From: Xenorhabdus szentirmaii DSM 16338
GTDB taxonomy: Bacteria > Pseudomonadota > Gammaproteobacteria > Enterobacterales > Enterobacteriaceae
Assembly: GCF_002632585.1 (NCBI RefSeq)
Contig: NZ_NIBV01000001.1
Location: 1,693,203-1,757,202, forward strand
Direction: 5' to 3'
Length of the DNA: 64,000 nucleotides
Shown here: positions 30,823 through 40,914 of the stretch, in pieces
Layout: each line of letters starts with the position of its first letter
Position numbering within the stretch: position 1 is the stretch's first letter
Notes under the pieces: generated by a model
Seen by the model: only the letters and a program-made list of their open reading frames with translations
Told to the model about the DNA's origin: nothing
Database searches by the model: none
Program-made: the position numbers and the translations under genes

Positions 30823-31078
30823 GTTTTATCTCCATTATGCATTTAAGATATATGTTATGCCATTATGACATTAAAACATGAAAAATGTGATCAATAATAA
30901 TATTAGAACAACAATACAATACTTATGCACAAAAGTTTGCTTCATGCCAAATGCCTGTCCAAAAGCTCATCTGTACATATATTAAACGGATTTTACTCAA
31001 TGGATTTAAAATGCAACGAGATGACACGGGAATGGCTAATTCTTTGAGGATGAATTCACCCACCCAACACTGCTTTCC

Positions 31079-31102
31079 GGCAAGGGGCTGAAGCCCCTTG
31101 CC
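31079..31102. repeat. perfect GC-rich palindrome
   Basis: Arms GGCAAGGGGC (31079-31088) and GCCCCTTGCC (31093-31102) around TGAA. A 10-bp perfect stem with a tetraloop and no T-run, GC-rich inside AT-rich DNA; it looks like a REP-type element rather than a terminator. Confidence 0.7.
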
Positions 31103-31186
31103 ACATGCTTTCACTGCAATGCCGTTACAACAATGCCGTTACAATTATACCTTTACAACAATACCGTCACTACGACCCTTTTACGG
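31103..31186. repeat. 14-bp tandem repeat array, five to six units
   Basis: Units start at 31117, 31131, 31145, 31159 and 31173; 31103 is a weaker sixth. The first two strong units are identical (CAATGCCGTTACAA). The reverse complement shares the core TTGTAACGG with TTGGAACGG in the array at 5373-5484, and the period is the same. Confidence 0.75.
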
Positions 31187-31190
31187 CAAC

Positions 31191-31218
31191 AAAAAAAGTA
31201 ACAAGGCTGTAATGTTAC
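31191..31218 (-). terminator. rho-independent terminator of uvrA
   Basis: On the minus strand, 6-bp stem GTAACA/TGTTAC (31198-31203, 31213-31218) followed by seven T, directly at the uvrA stop codon. Confidence 0.75.
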
Positions 31219-31219
31219 C

Positions 31220-34051
31220 TTATTTGCGCTCAAGTATTGGTTTCAAAAAACGAGCAGTATGTGATATTTCACATTGAGCGACGTCTTCCGGTGTGCCTGA
31301 CACCAAAATTTCACCACCACCACTGCCACCTTCCGGGCCAAGATCGACAATCCAGTCGGCAGTTTTAATGACATCCAAATTATGCTCGATCACAACAATT
31401 GTATTCCCCTGATCTCTCAACTGATTCAAAACAGACAACAGCTGTTGGATATCGGCGAAATGCAAGCCGGTAGTGGGCTCATCAAGGATATACAGTGTCT
31501 GGCCTGTTCCGCGTTTGGAAAGCTCCCGCGCCAGTTTTACCCGTTGAGCTTCTCCGCCTGACAGTGTTGTCGCAGATTGCCCCAGACGAATATAAGAGAG
31601 GCCAACATCTATCAAGGTTTGCAGTTTACGAGAAAGTGCGGGGATGGCATCGAAAAATTCCCGGGCCTCTTCGATTGTCATATTCAGCACTTCGTTAATA
31701 TTCTTGCCCTTATATTGGATTTCCAGCGTTTCACGGTTATAACGCTTGCCCTTGCATTGATCACAGGGCACATAAACATCAGGCAGGAAATGCATTTCAA
31801 CCTTAATTACGCCATCGCCCTGACATGCTTCGCAGCGGCCGCCCTTAACGTTAAAACTGAAACGTCCCGGTGTATAACCACGAGCCCGAGATTCGGGAAC
31901 ACCTGAAAACAATTCTCTGACGGGAGTGAATACACCGGTATAAGTCGCTGGGTTTGAACGGGGGGTTCTGCCGATAGGGCTTTGATCGATATCGATAACT
32001 TTGTCGAAATGCTCCAGCCCTTGAATATCAATATAAGGTGCTGGGTTGCTGTTTGTTGCGTTGTTTAGCTGGCGTTGGGCGATGGGAAACAGCGTATCGT
32101 TGATTAGCGTTGATTTACCTGAGCCAGAAACCCCCGTGATGCAGGTAAACAGGCCGACAGGCAGCTGTAATGTTACCTTTTTCAGGTTATTGCCTTTTGC
32201 TCCAATTAGTTTCAGCATTTTTTCCGGATTGGCAGGAACACGCTGCGTTGGGATGGCAATTTGACGTTCACCGTTCAAAAATTTACCGGTAAGGGATCTT
32301 TCACTCGCCATGATCTCGTTGATGGTGCCTTCGGCAACAATCTCTCCGCCGTGCACCCCGGCTCCGGGACCAATATCAATAATATGATCTGCGGCACGAA
32401 TGGCATCTTCATCGTGCTCAACGACGATAACGGTATTTCCCAGATTGCGCAGGTGCAGCAATGTTTCCAGCAAGCGCTCATTATCACGTTGGTGAAGGCC
32501 TATGGAAGGTTCATCCAGAACATACATGACACCGACAAGCCCGGCCCCAATTTGGCTGGCTAAACGAATGCGTTGGGCTTCACCACCGGAAAGGGTTTCA
32601 GCGGAGCGGGAGAGCGTCAGATAATTTAATCCGACATTAACCAAGAATTTAAGGCGGTCGCCGATCTCTTTCAGGACTTTCTCCGCAATTTTCGCACGTT
32701 GCCCGCTCAGTTTGATATTTTGGAAAAACGCCATGGCATGACCGATGCTGAAATCTGAAATTTGCGGCAATGTCATGTTGTCGATAAAGACATAACGAGC
32801 TTCTTTACGCAGTCGGGTGCCTTCACAAGAGATGCAAGAACGATTGCTGATATATTTTGCTAATTCTTCCCTGACGGCGCTGGATTCCGTTTCTTTATAG
32901 CGACGCTCCATATTGTGCAGGACGCCTTCAAACGGATGATTACGGACAGTCACATCACCACGGTCATTGGTATATTTGAACTCAATGGATTCTTTGCCTG
33001 AGCCGTATAAAACCACTTTTTTGATGGACGCACTTAACTGATTAAAGGGGGCTTCGATATCAAACTTATAGTGTTCTGCCAGCGATCTCAGCATCTGGAA
33101 ATAATAGAAATTACGACGATCCCAACCACGGATTGCACCGCCGGCAAGAGAAATGTCACCGTTCTGGATAACACGCTCAGGATCAAAAAATTGCTGAACA
33201 CCTAAACCGTCACAAGTCGGGCAAGCGCCGGCGGGGTTATTGAATGAGAACAGCCGGGGCTCCAGTTCACTCATGCTGTAACCACAAATTGAACAGGCAA
33301 AATTGGCGGAGAAGATGAGTTCTTCGGCCTGTTCATCATCCATATTGGCAATAACAGCAGTGCCGCCGGATAATTCCAGTGCAGTCTCGAATGATTCGGC
33401 CAGTCGTTGAGCAAGATCAGAACGGACTTTGAAGCGGTCAATAACCACCTCAATAGTATGCTTTTTCTGCAATTCCAGTTTTGGTGGATCAGAAAGGTCG
33501 CATACCTCACCATCAATACGGGCGCGGATATAGCCTTGTGCTGCGAGATTATCCAATAACTTGGAATGTTCCCCTTTGCGCTCTTTGACCACCGGAGCCA
33601 ATAGCATCAGCCTTTGGCCTTCTGGCAATGACAGCACATTATCCACCATTTGACTGACCGTTTGCGCTGCCAGCGTGATATCGTGCTCAGGACAACGGGG
33701 CTCGCCTACACGGGCAAACAGCAGGCGAAGATAATCGTGGATCTCGGTAATTGTCCCGACCGTAGAACGCGGGTTATGGGAAGTTGATTTTTGTTCAATT
33801 GAAATGGCAGGGGATAGCCCCTCAATATGGTCGACATCCGGCTTTTCCATCAATGACAAAAATTGTCGGGCGTATGCAGAGAGTGATTCCACATAACGGC
33901 GCTGGCCTTCTGCATACAGGGTATCGAAAGCCAGAGATGACTTACCGGAGCCAGATAGCCCGGTAATGACGATTAATTTGTCACGGGGAATTACCAAATT
34001 GATATTCTTGAGATTATGGGTGCGGGCGCCCCGAACTTCGATGTTATCCAT
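31220..34051 (-). CDS. uvrA: excinuclease ABC subunit A
   Basis: 943 residues (E. coli 940). Damage-sensing ATPase of nucleotide excision repair. Two ABC modules: Walker [13 protein letters not shown] near residue 31 and [12 protein letters not shown] near 640, with signatures TLSGGEAQR twice. Zinc-binding motifs include CSICGYS...CPTCDGLG in the first half and CEACQGDG...CDQCKGKR in the second. Divergent from ssb over a shared region with an SOS box. Confidence 0.98.
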   Translation of the reverse strand: MDNIEVRGARTHNLKNINLVIPRDKLIVITGLSGSGKSSLAFDTLYAEGQRRYVESLSAYARQFLSLMEKPDVDHIEGLSPAISIEQKSTSHNPRSTVGTITEIHDYLRLLFARVGEPRCPEHDITLAAQTVSQMVDNVLSLPEGQRLMLLAPVVKERKGEHSKLLDNLAAQGYIRARIDGEVCDLSDPPKLELQKKHTIEVVIDRFKVRSDLAQRLAESFETALELSGGTAVIANMDDEQAEELIFSANFACSICGYSMSELEPRLFSFNNPAGACPTCDGLGVQQFFDPERVIQNGDISLAGGAIRGWDRRNFYYFQMLRSLAEHYKFDIEAPFNQLSASIKKVVLYGSGKESIEFKYTNDRGDVTVRNHPFEGVLHNMERRYKETESSAVREELAKYISNRSCISCEGTRLRKEARYVFIDNMTLPQISDFSIGHAMAFFQNIKLSGQRAKIAEKVLKEIGDRLKFLVNVGLNYLTLSRSAETLSGGEAQRIRLASQIGAGLVGVMYVLDEPSIGLHQRDNERLLETLLHLRNLGNTVIVVEHDEDAIRAADHIIDIGPGAGVHGGEIVAEGTINEIMASERSLTGKFLNGERQIAIPTQRVPANPEKMLKLIGAKGNNLKKVTLQLPVGLFTCITGVSGSGKSTLINDTLFPIAQRQLNNATNSNPAPYIDIQGLEHFDKVIDIDQSPIGRTPRSNPATYTGVFTPVRELFSGVPESRARGYTPGRFSFNVKGGRCEACQGDGVIKVEMHFLPDVYVPCDQCKGKRYNRETLEIQYKGKNINEVLNMTIEEAREFFDAIPALSRKLQTLIDVGLSYIRLGQSATTLSGGEAQRVKLARELSKRGTGQTLYILDEPTTGLHFADIQQLLSVLNQLRDQGNTIVVIEHNLDVIKTADWIVDLGPEGGSGGGEILVSGTPEDVAQCEISHTARFLKPILERK

Positions 34052-34115
34052 ATACCACTTCCCAGATTATTGATAGAGCAATACTCGTAAACGAGTTATT
34101 ATTGCACAAACATTG

Positions 34116-34131
34116 CTGAATGGATATACAG
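34116..34131. promoter_or_regulatory. LexA operator between uvrA and ssb
   Basis: CTG-AATGGATATA-CAG matches the SOS consensus CTG-N10-CAG and lies in the divergent uvrA/ssb promoter region, as in E. coli. Confidence 0.85.
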
Positions 34132-34309
34132 TATTTGATGAGAAATCATGCTGCAACCATCACAATGTCACAATGTAAAATACGATGCATTTCGCAAAGT
34201 ATAATATAACGGGTTTATGTTTAAACTTAGCCCTCGCATGGTAAACTACTTCGCTTATAATTAGAGAAGTTCATTTTTAGTAAAATTCATTTCATCAGGA
34301 GTATTCCCA

Positions 34310-34834
34310 ATGGCCAGCAGAGGCGTAAACAAAGTAATTTTAGTGGGTAATTTGGGGCAGGACCCAGAAGTTCGCTATATGCCGAATGGAGGTGCAGTCG
34401 CCAACTTTACTCTGGCAACGTCTGAGAGCTGGCGTGATAAGCAAACCGGTGAGATGAGAGAGAAAACGGAATGGCACCGTGTCTCGCTGTTCGGCAAACT
34501 GGCAGAAGTCGCTGGTGAATATTTGCGCAAAGGTTCTCAGGTTTACATCGAAGGTTCTTTGCAGACACGTAAATGGCAGGATCAGAATGGCCAGGACCGT
34601 TATACCACTGAAGTTGTGGTCAATGTGGGTGGCACAATGCAAATGCTGGGCGGCCGTGGCGGTGCAGCAGGGCAAGATGCACCAGCACAAGGCGGCTGGG
34701 GACAACCACAGCAGCCACAGTCATCACAGCAATTCAGTGGCGGCGCAGCAGCCGCCCCATCTCGTCCGGCGCAGTCCCCAGCACCACAGAGCAATGAACC
34801 CCCAATGGATTTCGATGACGACATTCCGTTCTAA
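34310..34834 (+). CDS. ssb: single-stranded DNA-binding protein
   Basis: 174 residues. N-terminal OB fold (1-112: [47 protein letters not shown]), a Gly/Gln/Pro-rich linker, and the C-terminal acidic tip [11 protein letters not shown] that docks repair and replication partners. AGGAG upstream of the ATG; terminator 40 bases after the stop. Confidence 0.98.
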   Translation: MASRGVNKVILVGNLGQDPEVRYMPNGGAVANFTLATSESWRDKQTGEMREKTEWHRVSLFGKLAEVAGEYLRKGSQVYIEGSLQTRKWQDQNGQDRYTTEVVVNVGGTMQMLGGRGGAAGQDAPAQGGWGQPQQPQSSQQFSGGAAAAPSRPAQSPAPQSNEPPMDFDDDIPF

Positions 34835-34873
34835 GGTTCACTTTAGACTTAATAGGTAAAATATTTTCATCAG

Positions 34874-34896
34874 GCCCTTATTTTAAGGGCTTTTTT
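34874..34896 (+). terminator. rho-independent terminator after ssb
   Basis: Stem GCCCTTA (34874-34880) / TAAGGGC (34884-34890), 3-base loop, six T. Confidence 0.9.
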
Positions 34897-35293
34897 CTAT
34901 TAATGACATCAAAGGGGATGATTGTTCAAATCTCTGAATTAATTTCCAGTCGGAAGCACCGGACAGCAACGGGGAAATACCAAAGAACTCACACTCATTA
35001 ATTGATATTTTTTGCTGATGTCAAAATACAGGCCACCTGTTTTGCTGATGAAAATAATTATTATTAAGATCGCTTTTCTGGAATAACGATATTTCTCCAT
35101 GGTAAATTATCTGAATTACCAATAAAAAATAATAATTACAAATATTAATTCAATATTTATTTTTGATATTGCTTATCAGTAAAGTTGCTGTAGAGTCGAA
35201 AACCTGTCAAAACAAAAACCCATTCTAATTGTTTTAATCAACAAAAATAATTATCACTTTGGGATTTTAATTCGTGTTTACGTGGGAAGCAAT
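34897..35293. other. upstream region of the biosynthetic operon
   Basis: About 400 very AT-rich bases between the ssb terminator and the first operon gene. It must carry the operon promoter, but I see no operator I can name. No regulatory gene for the operon lies in the window. Confidence 0.5.
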
Positions 35294-36322
35294 ATGGAAG
35301 AAAAAATCGCCATTGCGAAATACCCTATTGGTTTAGACCCTGAAAAGCTTTTTATTACCCCTAAACTTAATTATGCGTTTATTCGTATGAATAATATTTG
35401 CAATGCGCGTTGCGAATTTTGCGATGTCTGGCAAACGGCTCAGGTTGACGCACATAAGCAAATAGACATAATTAAACTTTGGCAGGAGTTGGAGGCCCTA
35501 TCCCCACAGGAAGTTAATATTCATGGGGGGGAAGCCTTCTTATCAAAAGATTTTCTGGCAATTTTGGATTGCAATAAAAATACACCTATTTCTATTACCA
35601 CCAATGGAACCGCTTTATCAAAGAAAATTTTCAACCGCATGGAAAATAAAAGTCATCTCGTCAGGAAGTTTTATATTTCCATTGATCATGTAGAGCCTGA
35701 AAAAAATGCTGAATCACGAGGTATTCGTTGGTTAACCAACAATCTTTATGATGCAATGAAATATATTAAGCAGGAGATACCGAATGCGATTATCATCACT
35801 AATCATGTTGTGACATCACTGAATTATGACACAATTGATAAGTTTCTGCTTAAAATGGCTGAGTTGAATGTGGATGGTGTTAACCTGATTCCAATTAAAG
35901 ATTATCCATTGCTGTTTTTAAATAAAGAGCAAATTAAACTGTTTATGCAGAAAATAAATGATCTATTGGAAAGTCAACAAATTCCACGCCATTTATTCAT
36001 GGATGCTAATTACGAGATTTTCGGTCGCAGTGAGGACGATTATTCTCGTGCTGAAATGGGAAATTATAACGCCTCCAGTAAAAAAGCCTGTGCGATCCCG
36101 CTGACAACACTATTTATTGATGCCGTTACAGGAAATGTCTACCCTTGCGATACAACGATGTACCGTCCAAACCCTGATCAATACATTATGGGAAATGTTC
36201 TGACCAGCTCACTGCACGATATTTGGCACGGCGATAAATTTTCGTTGTTTCGTAAAAAAATGTACCCCGTCATCACCTGCGACTGTATTAAAGGCTGTGA
36301 TCCTGCCAATAGATTAAGGTGA
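35294..36322 (+). CDS. radical SAM enzyme with C-terminal auxiliary-cluster cysteines
   Basis: 342 residues from the ATG at 35294 (GGGA 8 bases before; an in-frame GTG at 35282 is less likely). The SAM-cleaving 4Fe-4S motif is C36NARC40EFC43, followed by HGGEAFLSKDF (GGE-like motif) and ISITTNGT. The C-terminus has a SPASM/twitch-like set: CAIPLTTLFIDAVTGNVYPC, IMGNV...DIWHGDKF, and CDCIKGCD. This class includes sugar-alcohol dehydrogenases such as BtrN and peptide-modifying maturases. Beside DegT-type aminotransferases, oxidation of an alcohol to a ketone ready for amination is an attractive guess. First gene of a ten-gene operon; the next starts 4 bases later. Confidence 0.8.
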   Translation: MEEKIAIAKYPIGLDPEKLFITPKLNYAFIRMNNICNARCEFCDVWQTAQVDAHKQIDIIKLWQELEALSPQEVNIHGGEAFLSKDFLAILDCNKNTPISITTNGTALSKKIFNRMENKSHLVRKFYISIDHVEPEKNAESRGIRWLTNNLYDAMKYIKQEIPNAIIITNHVVTSLNYDTIDKFLLKMAELNVDGVNLIPIKDYPLLFLNKEQIKLFMQKINDLLESQQIPRHLFMDANYEIFGRSEDDYSRAEMGNYNASSKKACAIPLTTLFIDAVTGNVYPCDTTMYRPNPDQYIMGNVLTSSLHDIWHGDKFSLFRKKMYPVITCDCIKGCDPANRLR

Positions 36323-36326
36323 TACG

Positions 36327-37670
36327 ATGTCTCTAGAAATTCATATCAATAATCAGGTGAGTTTTCATCGCGGGCAACCGACTATTTTTTGTATGCCAGA
36401 TATCAAAGATAGTGAGCGTTTTATTCAACAATGCTATCAACATCATTTAAATATGATTCTGTTGGTCAAGAAAAAATGGTTGGACTCAACGGATTGTTCT
36501 TTAGCATTAGCCTATTTAGTTATTGATGATCCGTTGGCTAACTATGCTACTGACGGAATCATAGAAGCACTGAAACAGGTCATAAAAAATGTTTCAATGA
36601 TCACTGAGCTTATTCATATTGATTATTTTATGGCTTTTTCTGAGCTGCATGTTGAATTGATGGCCACGATTGCCAGCCATATTAATCAAAATCCCCGTTT
36701 TATTGATGTTGCTCGTTCATTTAGAGATAAATGGATAATGCGGAAGATAGCCAGTGAATATGGAATTTCTTGCCCCAAATTCACGCTGGCTTCAGAGATG
36801 CTTAACTCTTCTGAACATTTCGAGGCGTTTACTGAATCAGTCGAAGCCTCTGCCAAACATAAAGGCAATCAAGTCGGCTTTATTGTAAAACCGCGATCAT
36901 TTTGGGGATCAATGGGGGTCACAGAATATTCTGACCGTATTTCTTTACGCTATGCATTGCAGGAACTTGATGCCCCTGAAGAGTATCTGGTTGAAGAGAA
37001 AATTCAGGGCAGGTTGCTGCATGTTGATACCGCTGTCCTCCGGCATGAGATTATTTATCAAGGTATTGGTGTTTATGCGTGTTCACTGCTTGCTTCTGCG
37101 CAGGCCGAGTCCGGTCATTTTATATGGCATACCATGCTGCCGGATTCCCCAGACAGCCACCGCCTGTTGGAATTTAACCGGCGGATACTACAGGCATTCA
37201 ACCTCGAATACGGTTTCACCCACACTGAAATCTTTATTGAAGAATGTACAGATAATCTGATACTTTGCGAAACCGCATCACGTCCACCCGGGCTCAGGTT
37301 ATTCGATCTTCACGCCCAAGCCAATAATAGACATGCCTTTGATGTTTTTATCGATACATTAATGCCGCCGACCTCAGTGATGAATGAGCCGGCTTTATCC
37401 GTAGAGCAAACCAGTCCCAATTGTATTGGCATGATTATTTTTAATCCACCGGTTGGAGAAATAGGAGCCATAACACCCATAGAAGAAATTATTGATGAGC
37501 ATGTTATTGAATGGGAGCAATATGCCAAAACGGGCAGTTATTTTTCCAACACGCATTATACGGAAAAAATGGGATATATTATTTGCTCTGCTAAAAACGA
37601 ACAGGAATGTCTGCAATATTTGAAATATTATAAGACTAAATTCAATTACACAAACATAAAAAAAGATTAA
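36327..37670 (+). CDS. ATP-grasp ligase
   Basis: 447 residues, soluble. Pre-ATP-grasp region to about 140, then a substrate/ATP-binding part with FIVKPRSFWGSMGV (about residues 187-200, the phosphate-binding lysine region), EEYLVEEKIQGRLLHVD and the metal-binding end TEIFIEE...LILCETASRPPG. Enzymes of this fold couple a carboxylate to an amine through an acyl phosphate. In the operon it probably joins an amino acid or carboxylate to the amine made by the aminotransferases. It follows the radical SAM gene by 4 bases and is followed by the exporter after 1 base. Confidence 0.8.
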   Translation: MSLEIHINNQVSFHRGQPTIFCMPDIKDSERFIQQCYQHHLNMILLVKKKWLDSTDCSLALAYLVIDDPLANYATDGIIEALKQVIKNVSMITELIHIDYFMAFSELHVELMATIASHINQNPRFIDVARSFRDKWIMRKIASEYGISCPKFTLASEMLNSSEHFEAFTESVEASAKHKGNQVGFIVKPRSFWGSMGVTEYSDRISLRYALQELDAPEEYLVEEKIQGRLLHVDTAVLRHEIIYQGIGVYACSLLASAQAESGHFIWHTMLPDSPDSHRLLEFNRRILQAFNLEYGFTHTEIFIEECTDNLILCETASRPPGLRLFDLHAQANNRHAFDVFIDTLMPPTSVMNEPALSVEQTSPNCIGMIIFNPPVGEIGAITPIEEIIDEHVIEWEQYAKTGSYFSNTHYTEKMGYIICSAKNEQECLQYLKYYKTKFNYTNIKKD

Positions 37671-37671
37671 T

Positions 37672-38886
37672 ATGATGATAAGAAGTTTGTTTCTTATTTC
37701 TTTATTTATTAATGGTGTTGGGTCGAGCATTCTTGCCGTCGGATACCCCTATATATTATTATCAGAAAATACACTGACGACGGCTTATTATGCCAATATG
37801 GGGGTTATTTTTTTATTTACTTCCGTTGGTGCTTTGTTATGGGGTTATAAAATTGATCATGCAACAGATATTTGGCAATTTCGTATTGCAATATTATTGG
37901 TTGAAATATTCAGCACCTTATTATTATTGATATTATTGCTAAGTGGCATCGCATTTTCTCCCATTATATTGCTTTTGTTTATTGCAATATTAGAGTTTCT
38001 CTTTGCCTATGAAATTCCTTGGTCGCGTGTTGCCTGGCATGAGCTTAATGATTGGGCTGAACAACAAGGTAGTAAACATTTGAATGTTTCCCTCTACATT
38101 GTTATTGCCACTTCACTGATTTCAGCTCTTGGGCCTGGATTGGGGGCATTGCTGGGGATTACGCAAGGGATCGATACCATTGTCGCGATCAAATTGTTTT
38201 CCCTGCTGCCTTACTTCTATGTCTGCTATCTTATGCTGAAAATAAAAATAAAACGTACAGTGGAGCAGAAGTCGCAGTTAACTGTTGGGCTACAAGCGAT
38301 ATTTAAACAGCATTATTATAAAACGCTTGCCATTGCTGTTGTGTTCACTGTTTTGGCCAATGCCTTTCTGATGGCGGCACTTCCTGTTATTGTCATGGAA
38401 AGTTTAGATAATAAAAATTATAATCTGGTTACCCTATTCTATTTACTCAGTGCTCTGATCCCGATTTTCTGCACCACATTACTCAGCAAAACACAGGTTG
38501 ATAACCGTATCCAACGTTATCCTATTGCAATATTTATTAGTCTGTTTATATTCGGCGTTCTGTTCTTTCAGTTGCAATCTTTTTATGAAAAAGCCTTTTT
38601 CTATCTTCTCTATAATATTGCGATAATTTATTTCAATGTCTTGATTACCAAAATCATTTACCAAAAAGGATTGGAAATGCAACAAGGCCGCTTATTTTCT
38701 GTATTTCAGGTCATCATGAATTTCTCACTTCCAATCGCAGCAATAACAGTATCCATTGCTCCTGATTCTACCCAATATTTTTTACCGGTGGTGAGTTTCT
38801 CCATACTTTTACTGCTTGCAATAGCCGTTTACTTAATCATTCAAATGAATAAAGTCCCTGCACCAGTGCATCATTGGCGCAAGTGA
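37672..38886 (+). CDS. MFS-type transporter, probable product exporter
   Basis: 404 residues with about 11-12 transmembrane helices and a central cytosolic loop (KIKIKRTVEQKSQL, around 195-208), the layout of a major facilitator transporter. The GALLWGYKID segment around residues 60-70 resembles the conserved loop 2-3 motif in degenerate form. Its place inside a biosynthetic operon argues for export of the product and self-protection. Two ATGs stand together (37672, 37675). Confidence 0.75.
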   Translation: MMIRSLFLISLFINGVGSSILAVGYPYILLSENTLTTAYYANMGVIFLFTSVGALLWGYKIDHATDIWQFRIAILLVEIFSTLLLLILLLSGIAFSPIILLLFIAILEFLFAYEIPWSRVAWHELNDWAEQQGSKHLNVSLYIVIATSLISALGPGLGALLGITQGIDTIVAIKLFSLLPYFYVCYLMLKIKIKRTVEQKSQLTVGLQAIFKQHYYKTLAIAVVFTVLANAFLMAALPVIVMESLDNKNYNLVTLFYLLSALIPIFCTTLLSKTQVDNRIQRYPIAIFISLFIFGVLFFQLQSFYEKAFFYLLYNIAIIYFNVLITKIIYQKGLEMQQGRLFSVFQVIMNFSLPIAAITVSIAPDSTQYFLPVVSFSILLLLAIAVYLIIQMNKVPAPVHHWRK

Positions 38887-38917
38887 TATTAATAATATTC
38901 ATTATTAGGATAATAAT

Positions 38918-40066
38918 ATGTCATATCTTAGACCTTATCTCGGTAACACCAAGATTGCAGACAATGTACAATCCCGCTTGCAAACTGTCCTTGATAATAA
39001 AGCGGTGTTCAGGTATGCCACAGAAAGCCAATATTGTTTTCAGGCAGAAAGGTTGTTGCAAAATATTTTGCATACCCAGTACGTCAACCTGATTACAAAT
39101 GGTACTGTCGCGCTTAAAGCTGCCCTGCTTGGGTTGAGGCCCAAGATAGGGCAATGTGTGCTTATTCCTTCCATCTCATTTATCGCGACGGCCAATGCGG
39201 TATTGAGTTGCGGATTAATCCCTGTTCTCGTTGATGTTGATGACAATGGCATGATGTGTCCGGAAGCGCTAAACCGCACATTGGATCAAATGGAGACGAA
39301 ACCTCTGGCGGTCATTGCTGTTCATTTAGAAGGAACTCCCGCTTCAATAGCTGAAATAGCCCAGACTTGCCAACACCATCGTGTGCATCTGATTGAAGAC
39401 TGTGCACAGGCAATGGGGGTGAAATACCAGAATCAGCCTGTCGGTACGTTTGGAGAGTATGGTTGTTTCAGTTTTCAGGCGAATAAATTAATCAGCAGTG
39501 GTGAAGGGGGCTTACTGATTGCCCAAAATCATCCCCTGTTTATCAATGCCTGCATGATGACTGACCACGGAGCAGAGCGTACCGCTGAGGGCTACCCAGA
39601 CTGGAGTAATAGCATTGGTTTTGGTGACAACAATAAATTCAACGAAATACAAGCGGCATTGCTGATTGAGCAATTGGAAAATTTTGAACAGCTTTACACC
39701 TTATTAATAGCGCGTTACCAAGAAATTCTGAAACATCTTCCTACAGATTGGGTTTCCCCACGGCCAGAAGGGACGATACCGGTGTCTGTCTGGTTAAAAC
39801 GCAGTAAACTGCCGACAGAACGTTTAAATTCAACACTATTGTATGATTGGAAAGCATGGGATTTAGCTAATCACCCGATTATAAAAAATCAACTTTCTCC
39901 TTACTCTGATCGTTTCCCTTGGTGCCTGCAACAAAAGCCGGTTCCTGTGCCAGAATTAGAGAAACACTCTGCCATTGTGGCTGATCGTATTTGCTTGCCC
40001 GTGCCCATTGATAACGGAATTTATGAAAATGTCTTGCAATGGGTAATGGAAGGTAATCTATCATGA
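38918..40066 (+). CDS. DegT/DnrJ/EryC1/StrS-family aminotransferase
   Basis: 382 residues. Fold-type I PLP enzyme. LITNGTVALKAALLGL binds the cofactor phosphate, IPSISFIATANAVL and LIEDCAQAMGVKY (Asp to the pyridine nitrogen) follow, and the PLP lysine is K190 in FSFQANKLISSGEGG. The C-terminal DHGAERT and NNKFNEIQAALL blocks are typical. The family transaminates keto sugars or keto cyclitols to amino sugars, fitting an oxidation-amination pair with the radical SAM enzyme. AGGA precedes the ATG. The stop overlaps the next start (ATGA). Confidence 0.88.
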   Translation: MSYLRPYLGNTKIADNVQSRLQTVLDNKAVFRYATESQYCFQAERLLQNILHTQYVNLITNGTVALKAALLGLRPKIGQCVLIPSISFIATANAVLSCGLIPVLVDVDDNGMMCPEALNRTLDQMETKPLAVIAVHLEGTPASIAEIAQTCQHHRVHLIEDCAQAMGVKYQNQPVGTFGEYGCFSFQANKLISSGEGGLLIAQNHPLFINACMMTDHGAERTAEGYPDWSNSIGFGDNNKFNEIQAALLIEQLENFEQLYTLLIARYQEILKHLPTDWVSPRPEGTIPVSVWLKRSKLPTERLNSTLLYDWKAWDLANHPIIKNQLSPYSDRFPWCLQQKPVPVPELEKHSAIVADRICLPVPIDNGIYENVLQWVMEGNLS

Positions 40067-40914
40067 TATTAAACAGTGTTTTTTGCACCGAACTCAACAC
40101 TGACAATCAGCCTGCCCAATATGTGTTGGGAGGCTCCTGTATCTGTTATGCAAAAGGCGTTCCGTCCCGGCTTTCATTGCAGGATTTGATTGATTCCCTG
40201 CTGCCGGCAATCATTGCTTCACAACATAATGCCTCTGTTTATCTCTATTTTCAGTCTTATGAAGCGATCATGATGGCGGATTTACTGCATTTTGAACCTG
40301 AACAGGCCAATCATAAGACAATGAGGGAGTGGTTGGAGGCTGGCATTATTTATGTTTTAGAGCAACTTAATATCCCTTTACCCCCAATTCATTGGGTAGA
40401 CACATCAGAAGATAAAGTTCGCCAGCACATTGATCAGTTGGTTCCCCACATCAAGACAGTTTTACCGGAATCCATGTTATACGGTCTTTATGCTAAAAAA
40501 CCGGGTGCCACTTATCCGCAAGGAACCGACGAAGAGCAAATGATACTGGATGTGTATTACCGAAATATTGCCCTTTATACCCCTGAATTCCTCAGTGCGG
40601 CCCTTGGTATCTTGCCAAAACAGGCTTTGTTTGTGGAAAATACAACGCAGGAAAAAGCAATCCAGATTTATTACCGTGCCATTGGGCAAAATTGCAGAAC
40701 ATTACTCTACCATCCAGCACCCAATACTCAAGGCAAAGAAATGTGTTTGGGCAACAGCAATCATAAAATTGAATTGCGCCTAACGGCAAAACAGCTCATA
40801 CATCGTGTCGCTAAAATGGGGCACGATGATTATTATAAGACTATTTTTAACGCGCATTCGATTGTAGATATCATGCAGGGCTGGCAAGCAAAGGTATTGG
40901 GCAATGAAGTATAA
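40063..40914 (+). CDS. class I aminoacyl-tRNA-synthetase-like protein (tentative)
   Basis: 283 residues with no clear database family by eye. Residues 225-238 (KEMCLGNSNHKIEL) resemble the KMSKS-loop region of TrpRS/TyrRS (KMSKS-x-x-N-x-I-x-L). Residues 30-75 (AKGVPSRLSLQDLIDSLL..., then a hydrophobic strand and EAIMMADL) resemble the lHLGhy...D.eA region of the same enzymes, but the HIGH motif is replaced. There is no anticodon-binding domain. Such paralogues can activate an amino acid or transfer it to a small molecule. It overlaps both neighbours (4 and 11 bases). The call is a pattern-level hypothesis; it is certainly a real gene. Confidence 0.45.
   Translation: MILNSVFCTELNTDNQPAQYVLGGSCICYAKGVPSRLSLQDLIDSLLPAIIASQHNASVYLYFQSYEAIMMADLLHFEPEQANHKTMREWLEAGIIYVLEQLNIPLPPIHWVDTSEDKVRQHIDQLVPHIKTVLPESMLYGLYAKKPGATYPQGTDEEQMILDVYYRNIALYTPEFLSAALGILPKQALFVENTTQEKAIQIYYRAIGQNCRTLLYHPAPNTQGKEMCLGNSNHKIELRLTAKQLIHRVAKMGHDDYYKTIFNAHSIVDIMQGWQAKVLGNEV

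Larger units (their letters stand above)
30823..31190. other. gap between the DUF5993 gene and the uvrA terminator
   Basis: No open frame of note. It contains a perfect GC-rich palindrome (31079-31102) followed at once by a 14-bp tandem array (31103-31186). Confidence 0.5.

Noticed and set aside
34918-35001. 27-codon frame between ssb and the radical SAM gene, considered as a RiPP precursor
   Set aside because: GGGG abuts the ATG with no spacing, the peptide has no cysteine or repeated core, and it lies close to the ssb terminator.
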